DNA from: Thermoplasmatales archaeon ex4484_36
Lineage (GTDB): Archaea > Thermoplasmatota > Penumbrarchaeia > Penumbrarchaeales > EX4484-36
Reading direction: 5' to 3'
DNA: 17,248 bases
Assembly (NCBI GenBank): GCA_002254765.1
Contig: NJDV01000005.1
Location: forward strand, 1-17,248
Under the pieces are notes generated by a model, which ran no database searches, was not told the origin of the DNA, and saw only the letters and a program-made list of their open reading frames with translations. Below, piece after piece: positions 9,201-15,189 of the stretch. Every line of letters begins with the position of its first letter. Within the stretch, counting starts at the first letter, position 1. The translations under genes and the position numbers were made by a program.

Positions 9201-9765
9201 CCCCTTCACTGTAAATCTTGGAAGGGTAAATGGTAGGGCCCACTTCAAAATGATTATATGGGGGAACCTGACCCCCGGTGGGTGGATGATGAGGGCAACT
9301 GTTGTGGACAGCGACGGAGGGGTGAACTCCACCGAGTGGATCACCTTCGTGGTGGTGAACTCCCCTCCTCAAATCCTCTCTGCTGAGGCTATAGCAAGCG
9401 ATGAAGGGGCCAGCCTGACCCTCCACATTGTTGACCCTGACCTTCCTCCAGGGCACTCTCTCACCCTCCAGGTCCTCTCCGGGGAAAAACTCATCTTCGA
9501 AGGACTCGTTGGGATGGGCGAGGTTACAGTTGAACTCAATTTATCCTCCCCTGTTGAGTCCCTGACCCTGAACGTGAGTGACGGATACTCTTATAGCACC
9601 CTCACTATACCGGTCATTCGGCCCGCCGAGAACGCCACTTTAGAGGGCAGAGAGGAGGGTGGGGGGGTTCTTCCCGTTGCCCTGGCCCTCGCTGGGGCCG
9701 CCTCGGGTGTGCTCATCGCCGCCTACATCTATCGACAAAAGAGAAGGGGGAGCGTTCAAAGATGA
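6259..9765 (+). CDS. Cell-surface TIGR03790-family protein with inserted CBM-like domain and Ig-like repeats
   Basis: The 1168-aa product starts with a signal peptide (residues 1 to ~17, MRCLILFLVFLMVSA). The TIGR03790 core of unknown function spans about 48-522, with the motifs VVVYNVNSEVS, YIVTTKGVPLRVW, SVDSELALI, GYASWGSNDGHY, TWIPGAIAETYVSSSGRTF, GQSAIADLI, GVKGYVYEPYL and SWRGVVVGDP. Between GHY and TWIPG lies an extra ~140-residue block (about 283-422) starting NQGFEEGLNHWEF and ending FYFDEIRLLEV, which looks like a carbohydrate-binding jelly-roll of the CBM4/9 type. Then come a CARDB-like domain (about 530-628), five Ig/cadherin-like repeats each opened by a (V/L)xN(S/N/A)xP motif near 629, 732, 832, 931 and 1034, a membrane helix (about 1136-1157) and a basic tail. 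Many N-glycosylation sequons are present. GGAGGT seven nucleotides upstream supports the ATG at 6259. ATGA overlaps join both neighbours. Confidence 0.85.
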   Translation: MRCLILFLVFLMVSATSPEVTSIADHIEDPAPPASLGGVWDDSPSGGLYGIISYDDVVVVYNVNSEVSCAIMENFTRRRGIPPDRVVGVDVPERESIDRDTFNTLRTQVESALQDRKLTQKINYIVTTKGVPLRVWGPGSSGSASVDSELALILGPYAGYIGGAYWIQNPYYGENERFSREKYGFYLVTRLTGYNLSDTLSLIERAERSGGKRGIFLLDVDPGKGGGYAAGNRWLRDANSTLRSMGFETYLDETTTFITDFENCSGYASWGSNDGHYSTTWNKNQGFEEGLNHWEFAGEGEVMLNTSYPYRGGRCLEVKKNTTGDFIIAQNVSVRGSIAYYISGHVNMTGGVVHFTAEVFTSSGALLLREKGGTVSGFTSGWALLRQLPLKPLPPTASKLRIVINISGKGEFYFDEIRLLEVKPHNTWIPGAIAETYVSSSGRTFTWPPYYGQSAIADLIREGVSGVKGYVYEPYLSAMAEPDILFPRYVSGYTMGESYYMASPFLSWRGVVVGDPKMCPYGLQAEITSSTVLKEVVNPGEEVRIAVNVTNIGFGDIRDLPLTLHLEEAGLPDLNAVINISQGQQVVVWFNFSAPTPGTYRVRLVLNEEETIPFMSSSGAEAEVTFRVNSLPEVLWMSSSSPYVRRGCNVLLSAEVRDVDDGLLPLTFSSWIIGPGGVNATLEMSLENSTLSATFTPPLSWDIGFASLHLVVRDPWGGCVHDTLNDAFFVLNNPPGVSNISWTTEVRRGSLFTLNLTLNDPDTPAHMLEVSSYLERNEERVELEERREGGEVTFTSLIPASIKTGLYDIHLILEDGINSTELLYPKAVDVLNSPPSIKLLSSPPNVLVRGEVVKLDVLGEDLEDPKGLLELRMEVGEGVEVSAERPLPGRWEVSLEAIRNAPLGPTELTIWVEDSEGGSSFPLILTFELINAPPEVRIISFELTSPGNKGDLLSTLNAVIEATDPDSGEGVELILNFTGESPFTVNLGRVNGRAHFKMIIWGNLTPGGWMMRATVVDSDGGVNSTEWITFVVVNSPPQILSAEAIASDEGASLTLHIVDPDLPPGHSLTLQVLSGEKLIFEGLVGMGEVTVELNLSSPVESLTLNVSDGYSYSTLTIPVIRPAENATLEGREEGGGVLPVALALAGAASGVLIAAYIYRQKRRGSVQR

Positions 9766-10654
9766 ACTTCAGGACGGAAAGGTTCAGGCCTTCGCTGACA
9801 CTGCCTCCAGCACGCTGCTGAAATACGTAAGGGCCTTCCCCACAATAGAAGCCCTCCATCCCTTCTACAGGGAGCTTATAGACCTAGGGGTTGACGTAGA
9901 CCGGCTGAAGGTCTCCCTGGGGAGAATCCAAGGTATAGCCTCCACGGTGTCCGAGATAGGGAGGGGGAAAGTGAAAGAGATCATGAAAATGAGGTCGCAG
10001 GAGGAGATGATGAGAGCCCAGAGAGAAGCCTTAGGAAGAATGGTTTCCGCTGTGAAGAGGGCGAGAGACCCCCTAATGGTCCTCTCTGAGGCGCGGGAGT
10101 TCATGCGCAGACTCCCCGAAATAGACCCCAAGACCCCTACTGTCATCATTGCAGGCTACCCCAACGTGGGCAAGTCTAGCCTCACCTCTGCTCTCTCCAC
10201 TGCAAAGCCAGAGATCTCAACCTACCCCTTCACCACTAAGGGGGTTAGCGTAGGGGTGCTCGAGATGGGCGGAAGGAGGGTACAGGTGGTGGATACACCG
10301 GGGATGCTGGACAGGGAGCCAGCGGAGAGGAACGAGATAGAAAGGAAGGCCTCCTCGGCGCTGAGGAACCTCCCTGGAGTAGTACTCTTTCTGGTGGATC
10401 CCACCGAGACCTGCGGCTACCCGATAGAAATGCAGCTCTCCCTTCTTCAGAAGCTCTCCGAGGAGTTCCCCCAGATGCGCTTCTTCGTTGTTTTCACAAA
10501 AAGCGACATGGAGGAGTGGACCCTCCCTAATGTCAAAGAGGTGAAGGTGGATGAGGAAAGGATAGCAGGGTGGGGGGTTGTCTCCTCAACGACACGGGAG
10601 GGAATAGAGGAGCTGAAGAGGGCCCTATCGGCCCTTCTCCTTGATGAGCCGTAG
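9762..10654 (+). CDS. nog1: NOG1-like GTPase with a defective 5' end
   Basis: NOG1 GTPases act in large-subunit ribosome assembly. The conserved body is clear: KVQAFADTASSTLLKYVRAFP, FYRELIDL, VDRLKVSLG, then G1 GYPNVGKSS (about 10154-10180), switch region KPEISTYPFTTKG, G3 DTPGM, the NOG1 hallmark DPTETCGYPIEMQLSLL, and G4 TKSD. The expected ATG (9762, overlapping the surface-protein stop as ATGA, with GGGGGAG 9 nt upstream) reads MNFRT, then runs into a stop after 19 codons. The body lies in a different frame, which has no ATG before codon MKMRS and whose only upstream start candidates sit inside the previous gene's membrane-anchor codons. The usual N-terminal ~45 residues (IPTVLTADEL-like) are missing. 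An out-of-frame deletion near 9770-9785 explains all of this. The 3' end overlaps trmJ by 30 nt. Confidence 0.82.
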
Positions 10655-11344
10655 CGCCTCGGAGAAGACCCCCATGAGAGAGAAGAACTCCCAGGATGTG
10701 GGGGAGGCCCGGGCGATGATTCTTCTAAAGTGGACCTTAGCACTTCCCTTCCTCGCTGGGTTGATGGGTAGAACATCTGCGAGCTCCGAAAACTGCCTTA
10801 TGAGGGCCTCTTTTTCGTAACCTGTGATTTTCCTTGGGACCCTCCAAGGCCTTCCAGATAGGGTGGCGAGGTGGAGCTCGTAGAGAATTATGGATGCGGC
10901 GTGGGAGATGCTCAAGGTGGGGTAGGAGGGATTGGCGGGGATAGTGACCATAAGGTCCATCATAGAGATTTCCTCTCTGCTGAGGCCCTTATCCTCCCTT
11001 CCGAAAACGATTCCCACACTTCCTTCAACACCCAGGGCCCACCTTCCTAGCTCCCGGGGGGTCAATGGGATTCTCTCGTGTTTCTTTTGAGAGAACCAGC
11101 TGACGGCGGAGGTCCCAACAAGGAAGTCCAGCTCACTTTTGAGCTCCTTAAGGTGCGTCACTCTTTTCATCTCATCAAGAAGCCACACCCCGTGCATGGC
11201 CCTAGAGATGGCCTCATCTGTGAGCTCCCCGGGACCCCCCACCATATACATCCCCCGCACCCCGAAGTTGTAGGAGAGGCGGGCCAGGTATCCTATGTTA
11301 CCCTGATAGAGTGGCTCCACAAGGACAACGTAAACATCAGCCAT
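10625..11344 (-). CDS. trmJ: TrmJ-like SPOUT RNA 2'-O-methyltransferase
   Basis: The 239-aa product is a SpoU/TrmH-superfamily (SPOUT) methyltransferase of the TrmJ group, which in studied members 2'-O-methylates tRNA position 32 with S-adenosylmethionine. Motif 1 is VLVEPLYQGNIGYLARLSYNFG (about residues 7-28), motif 2 is GIVFGREDKGLSREEI, and motif 3, part of the SAM-binding knot, is IPANPSYPTLSISHAASIILYEL. The C-terminal FRRIIARASPTSWEF matches the TrmJ C-terminal region. The frame is open up to 11665, but the ATG at 11344 begins exactly at the family's MADVYVVLVEP start and has a TATA box 26 nt upstream. Its 3' end overlaps nog1 convergently. Exact target nucleotide is not shown by sequence. 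Confidence 0.88.
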   Translation of the reverse strand: MADVYVVLVEPLYQGNIGYLARLSYNFGVRGMYMVGGPGELTDEAISRAMHGVWLLDEMKRVTHLKELKSELDFLVGTSAVSWFSQKKHERIPLTPRELGRWALGVEGSVGIVFGREDKGLSREEISMMDLMVTIPANPSYPTLSISHAASIILYELHLATLSGRPWRVPRKITGYEKEALIRQFSELADVLPINPARKGSAKVHFRRIIARASPTSWEFFSLMGVFSEALRLIKEKGR

Positions 11345-11366
11345 GGAGAAGTAAAAAAGGTGAAAA

Positions 11367-11375
11367 GTATAAGAA
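11367..11375 (-). promoter_or_regulatory. TATA box of trmJ
   Basis: The minus strand reads TTCTTATAC, centred 26 nt upstream of the trmJ ATG at 11344, so the transcript is probably leaderless. This decides the start against the long upstream open frame. Confidence 0.6.
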
Positions 11376-11484
11376 AACTGCCCCCCTCCCGACAGAGGCT
11401 CCACGAGAACCTCCCTCTGAAGGCTTGCCAGCAATGTTTTTAAAGTTCCACCCCGCCCCCTCCACGTGTGATGCCGTCGCAAAG

Positions 11485-11493
11485 AATATCTAT
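11485..11493 (+). promoter_or_regulatory. TATA-like box of the metallo-hydrolase gene
   Basis: AATATCTAT is centred about 26 nt before the ATG at 11514, again predicting a leaderless mRNA. The rest of the ~170-nt divergent gap with trmJ (11376-11484) shows no RNA gene or clear repeat; a TTTTTAAA at about 11436-11443 is the only other AT-rich box. Confidence 0.5.
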
Positions 11494-11513
11494 CATTATC
11501 CGATTTTACCCAC

Positions 11514-12266
11514 ATGCTTTTGAGATTCCTTGGAACAGGTTCTGCTTTTACTCCGGGGAGGATGTTCTCCTCGGTTCTTTTGAATGACCGCGTTCTCATA
11601 GATCCGTCCCCCACATCCCCGGTGGCGCTGAAGTATCTGGGGATTCCCCCCGGGGCGATCCACACCGTTCTAGTGACCCATATGCACGGGGACCACTTTA
11701 TGGGACTCCCATTCCTTCTTCTACACTGGCACTATCGCGACCCCCCAGAGAGGTCGATTGAGATATACACCCCGGTGGGAGGTGAGAAGGCCATATTAAA
11801 AGCGGCAGAGCTCTCCTACCCCAACCTCATTGAGAAGGTGGACTTAAAGAGGATATGGAGAGTCCGTGAGGTGTCCCCCGGGAAAAAGTTCACAACGGGA
11901 AGCGGGATGAAGGTGGAGGTCTTTGAGATGGACCACGCCTCCATTCCTGCCCAGGGCTGCCTGATGGAGCTTGATGGGCTAACTGTGGGGGTCACAGGGG
12001 ATACTGACCTCTGCCCCGGACTTGAAGATATGGCAGAGAGGTCCGACATACTCATCACGGAGCTCTCCTCCTGGGAGAGGGACATTCCATCACACCTCTC
12101 CAGATCAAAACTTGAGGCACTCACCCCCCACCTTAGGGGAATCAAACACCTATTCCTCACACATACTGAAGATATCCCGGCGCAATCGGTAAAAGAACAT
12201 CTAAGATTATACATCCCCGGGGAGGTCTACGTTCCCAATGACTTGAGTACTTACGTTATAGAATAG
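11514..12266 (+). CDS. RNase Z-like metallo-beta-lactamase-fold hydrolase
   Basis: The 250-aa protein starts MLLRFLGTGSAF, the usual beginning of RNase Z-like metallo-hydrolases. Metal ligands are visible: THMHGDH (H56, H58, D60, H61), DHASIPAQG (H141), GDTD (D163) and FLTHTED (H217), so both zinc sites look intact. RNase Z removes the 3' trailer of tRNA precursors. However, this protein is shorter than typical ~300-residue archaeal RNase Z, and I do not see the long Gly/Pro-rich flexible arm that binds tRNA; HFMGLPFLLLHWH follows directly. It may therefore be an RNase Z-like hydrolase with another phosphodiester or ester substrate. The start is supported by a TATA box 26 nt upstream. A small zinc protein follows 12 nt after the stop. 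Confidence 0.8.
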   Translation: MLLRFLGTGSAFTPGRMFSSVLLNDRVLIDPSPTSPVALKYLGIPPGAIHTVLVTHMHGDHFMGLPFLLLHWHYRDPPERSIEIYTPVGGEKAILKAAELSYPNLIEKVDLKRIWRVREVSPGKKFTTGSGMKVEVFEMDHASIPAQGCLMELDGLTVGVTGDTDLCPGLEDMAERSDILITELSSWERDIPSHLSRSKLEALTPHLRGIKHLFLTHTEDIPAQSVKEHLRLYIPGEVYVPNDLSTYVIE

Positions 12267-12278
12267 TAGAATGAGAAA

Positions 12279-12626
12279 ATGAGAGGTGACCCCAAAGTGA
12301 AGTACTGTCCTCGGTGCGGAAGCAAACTCGGGTTCTTTAGCAAACCTGTTAAATGTGAGATATGTGGGAGAGCCTTTTGCATGGCGTGTTCTGAGTTCCG
12401 GGTGAACACCATAGAGAGGGGTAGAGACGTTTACCACAACGTCTGCTCTTCGGAGTGTCTCCTTGAGCTTTATAGAAGGTACCTCCAGAGTATAGAGCAG
12501 GATAAGGAGCTCATACTCTTGAATGGAAGTAATACAAGTATCATGCTTTACGATGATGTTATCAGAACTTGTTCCTATATATGGTGCAATAAGGGAGGAC
12601 CTCAAAAGGAGAGGAGTGAGGTTTAA
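12279..12626 (+). CDS. Small zinc-ribbon / treble-clef protein
   Basis: The 115-aa protein has a dense array of metal-binding cysteines in its first 60 residues: CPRCG (C10, C13), CEIC (C26, C29), CMAC (C34, C37) and CSSEC (C56, C60), with H53 nearby. The first two pairs look like a zinc ribbon, and the later pairs like a FYVE/B-box-type treble clef, so two zinc ions are likely bound. The C-terminal half has a helical stretch (LLELYRRYLQSIEQD) and no recognised domain. No enzyme motif is present; nucleic-acid or protein binding is a guess. It lies 12 nt after the metallo-hydrolase and is probably cotranscribed. No Shine-Dalgarno site precedes the ATG. The next 86 nt to the convergent hppA end show no clear terminator. 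Confidence 0.65.
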   Translation: MRGDPKVKYCPRCGSKLGFFSKPVKCEICGRAFCMACSEFRVNTIERGRDVYHNVCSSECLLELYRRYLQSIEQDKELILLNGSNTSIMLYDDVIRTCSYIWCNKGGPQKERSEV

Positions 12627-12712
12627 AGAGGAGTTCGAAAGCATCGTATAGACCCCCCTCTTCCTGCAAGGCAGATGAGAACCACTGCCCTTCCATACAC
12701 CACCATGTTGAC

Positions 12713-15106
12713 TCAGAAAAAGGGTGCAAACACCAGAGCAACGATGGACATCAACTTTATCAGGATGTTGAGGGAGGGACCAGAGGTGTCTTTGAAGGGG
12801 TCTCCCACGGTATCTCCGAGGACAAAACCACTCACTATTGCCCCGGCGAGAAGCCCTCCGAGGGCCTCTGGTCCCAGCAAGAAGCCTACCACTACGGGGG
12901 AGAGGATGGCTGTCAGCGACGGGACGATCATCTCCTTCAAGGCAGCGTGTGTAGAAATCTCCACGCAGCGGGCGTAATCGGGTTTGGCTTTTCCAGACAT
13001 GAGTCCGCGGATTGTCTTGAACTGTCTGCGAACCTCTTCTACCATAGCCATAGCGGTCTTGCCCACCGCCTGCATGGTCATGGACGAGAAAAGGAAGGGC
13101 AGAAGCCCGCCGATGAAGAGCCCTACTATGACGTCAGGCCTGCTCAAAGAGAAGGAGGCTATACTAAGATGCGCCGCAGCGGTGTATGTGGTGAAGAGGG
13201 CTAGCGCTGTCAGTGCTGCTGAGCCTATGGCGAAGCCCTTGCCAATGGCGGCTGTGGTGTTCCCCACGGCATCCAAGGCCTCTGCCCTCTCCCTAGTCCT
13301 CTTCCCCAGGCCCGCCATCTCGGCAAGCCCTGCCGCGTTGTCCGCCACTGGCCCGTAGGAGTCTGTGGCTAGAGTCACACCGAGCGTTGACAGCATACCG
13401 ACCGCCGCAAGGGCAATACCGTAGAGCCCGGCGAAGTGGTATGCTATGAGAATGGTGACGGAGACGGTAATCACGGGTATGGCTGGTGAGAGCATCCCCA
13501 GAGCTAGCCCCTCTATTATGTTCGTGGCGGCTCCGGTCTTAGAGGACTCAGCCAATTTTCTCGTGGGTCTGTATTTGTCGGAGGTGTAGTACTCTGTGGT
13601 GAGACCGATGACTATCCCCGAGAGAAGCCCGGCAAGGACCCCCCAGTAGAGCCCGATGTAGGCGGCCCCCATAAGTTTGTATATAATAATGAAGGCGGCA
13701 ATGGCGAATATCACGGAGGCGCCGAACATCCCCCTGTTGAGCTCCGCATGCGGGTCCTCACCGCTGCCCTTGCCCACAAGGAAGATTCCGACAAGTGAGG
13801 ACATAATCCCTAGGGTGGCAAGGAGCATGGGGAGTGTGGCCGCAAGCCCCAATTTTCCGCCGAAGGAGGGGTCGCTACCTGCGATCACCACCCCCATGAT
13901 GCCGATGGCGATGGAGGCTATAATGGAGTCGACGTAGGATTCAAAGAGGTCAGCTCCCATGCCTGCTACATCCCCCACATTGTCGCCCACGTTGTCCGCT
14001 ATGACAGCGGGATTGCGTGGATCGTCCTCGGGGATGCCCTTCTCCACCTTTCCCACAAGGTCCGCCCCCACATCCGCAGACTTTGTATATATCCCCCCGC
14101 CCACCCTGGCGAAGAGGGCAATGGAAGAGGCGCCGAAGCCGAAGGAGAAAAGGACATCGGGACTCCTTAAAACGTAGTATACTATTGCAAGGCCCATAAG
14201 CCCAAGGCTCACCACCGATAGGCCCATGACTGCGCCGGAGGAGAAGGCAATCTTAAGTCCCTCCCTCATGTCGTCCTTCACTGTCCACACTGTCCTTGAG
14301 GAGGAGCTGGTGGCGGTTCTCATCCCTATGTTTCCGGCAAGGGCAGAGAGGAAGGCTCCGAAGAGGAAAACCGCTCCAGAAACCCTGCTGAAGAAATCGG
14401 ACAAAAATCCGAGGGCAGTGAGAATAGCCGCGACCACAATAGCGTACACCACAATAACCTTGTATTCCCCCTTCAGGAACGCCATGGCGCCCTCCTTGAT
14501 GGCGGAGGCGATTTCGTTCACTTTCTCGGACTCTACCTCTATAGATATTATGGACCTGAAGATAAGGGCTGCTGCGACAAGCCCAAGAAGAGATACACCC
14601 ATGGTTACATATATGTAGCTTAGCTTCTCCTCTCCGCTCTCTACCATCACGTCAGTGTTGAACTCCCCCATCCCCTCTGTCACCGCAACAACGGTGAAGG
14701 AGAGGGTCTCTCCCCCCTTCTCCCCCAGGTATTTGACGGTGATGTATATCTCGACTTTGGAAGACTCTGGGATGGTGAAAGTGGTCACCCTGCCCAAGTC
14801 CTCCCCGTTCACCACAACTTTCTTGAGTTCCACCACCCATCTGTCAGGCGGGGGGTTCGAATAACTTTTCCCGCCATTTACGATGAAATCTGTGGTGAAG
14901 AGATCCAATATTCGTATCTCTCGGTCGTCGTCCACGTTCACTAAGGTGATCTTCACCTCTACCTCCTCCCCGCTCTCCACAAAGTACTTCTCATGCTCGG
15001 ATTCCATCCTCTTCAGGGCTAAAGCGCCTGAGGAGCCTCCAACAAGCAGAATGAGCGCTGAAAAAAAGGCCGCTGTGAGCAGAAAACCTCTGTGTCTCGA
15101 ACCCAT
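12713..15106 (-). CDS. hppA: Membrane pyrophosphatase with exported N-terminal domain and an internal deletion
   Basis: Membrane pyrophosphatases couple pyrophosphate hydrolysis to Na+ or H+ export. The 797-aa product has the hallmark substrate-binding segments DVGADLVGKVEKGIPEDDPRNP and ADNVGDNVGDVAGMGADLF (about 345-388), TDSYGPVADNAAGLAEM (about 581-597) and GDTVGDPFKDTSGPSLNIL (about 764-782). GNTTAAIGKG (Ala619, Gly622 where K+-independent forms have Lys/Thr) predicts K+ dependence, and Glu389 in DLFESY predicts a Na+-type gate. Two oddities stand out. Residues 1-160 add a signal-like helix and a ~125-residue beta-rich domain before the canonical first helix (about 164-187). Also, GAIVSGFVL joins directly to GDTVGD at 12817/12818, losing about 36 residues that contain the invariant GGAWDNAKK motif. 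A GGTGAT Shine-Dalgarno site lies about 4 nt before the ATG. Confidence 0.92.
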   Translation of the reverse strand: MGSRHRGFLLTAAFFSALILLVGGSSGALALKRMESEHEKYFVESGEEVEVKITLVNVDDDREIRILDLFTTDFIVNGGKSYSNPPPDRWVVELKKVVVNGEDLGRVTTFTIPESSKVEIYITVKYLGEKGGETLSFTVVAVTEGMGEFNTDVMVESGEEKLSYIYVTMGVSLLGLVAAALIFRSIISIEVESEKVNEIASAIKEGAMAFLKGEYKVIVVYAIVVAAILTALGFLSDFFSRVSGAVFLFGAFLSALAGNIGMRTATSSSSRTVWTVKDDMREGLKIAFSSGAVMGLSVVSLGLMGLAIVYYVLRSPDVLFSFGFGASSIALFARVGGGIYTKSADVGADLVGKVEKGIPEDDPRNPAVIADNVGDNVGDVAGMGADLFESYVDSIIASIAIGIMGVVIAGSDPSFGGKLGLAATLPMLLATLGIMSSLVGIFLVGKGSGEDPHAELNRGMFGASVIFAIAAFIIIYKLMGAAYIGLYWGVLAGLLSGIVIGLTTEYYTSDKYRPTRKLAESSKTGAATNIIEGLALGMLSPAIPVITVSVTILIAYHFAGLYGIALAAVGMLSTLGVTLATDSYGPVADNAAGLAEMAGLGKRTRERAEALDAVGNTTAAIGKGFAIGSAALTALALFTTYTAAAHLSIASFSLSRPDVIVGLFIGGLLPFLFSSMTMQAVGKTAMAMVEEVRRQFKTIRGLMSGKAKPDYARCVEISTHAALKEMIVPSLTAILSPVVVGFLLGPEALGGLLAGAIVSGFVLGDTVGDPFKDTSGPSLNILIKLMSIVALVFAPFF

Positions 15107-15152
15107 GGTATCACCTTCTCCAGGAGGTGCGAGGGAGTGAGAGAACTGAGAT

Positions 15153-15168
15153 ATTAAAATATTTTTAT
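15153..15168. promoter_or_regulatory. Divergent promoter region between hppA and tmk
   Basis: An AT-rich block (ATTAAAATATTTTTATA) lies between the divergent genes. On the plus strand TTTTTATA is centred about 24 nt before the tmk ATG at 15190, giving a leaderless mRNA. On the minus strand TTTTAATAT would give hppA a leader of roughly 20-25 nt, in keeping with its Shine-Dalgarno site. Confidence 0.5.
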
Positions 15169-15189
15169 AGGGTGGGTGAATGCAGAAGC

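Noticed and set aside
8727..9344. A 205-codon minus-strand open frame within the surface-protein gene
   Set aside because: The translation is Ser/Pro-rich without motifs, and the plus-strand frame shows regular Ig-like repeats here. It is an antisense shadow.
9659..9761. GTG at 9659 as the true start of nog1
   Set aside because: It would overlap the membrane-anchor codons of the previous gene by over 100 nt and give a Pro/Ser-rich N-terminus unlike NOG1. The ATG at 9762 has the ATGA coupling and a ribosome site.
11345..11665. Extended N-terminus of the methyltransferase up to 11665
   Set aside because: It crosses the promoters of both divergent genes and has no family similarity; the protein family starts at 11344.
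12627..12712. Terminator or small RNA between the zinc-protein gene and hppA
   Set aside because: A pyrimidine run (GACCCCCCTCTTCC) is present but no stable stem or T-tract; nothing supportable was found.
12675..15140. Several long plus-strand open frames opposite the pyrophosphatase
   Set aside because: They have low-complexity, Ser/Pro/Ala-rich translations, no start signals, and lie antisense to a protein with dense conserved motifs.
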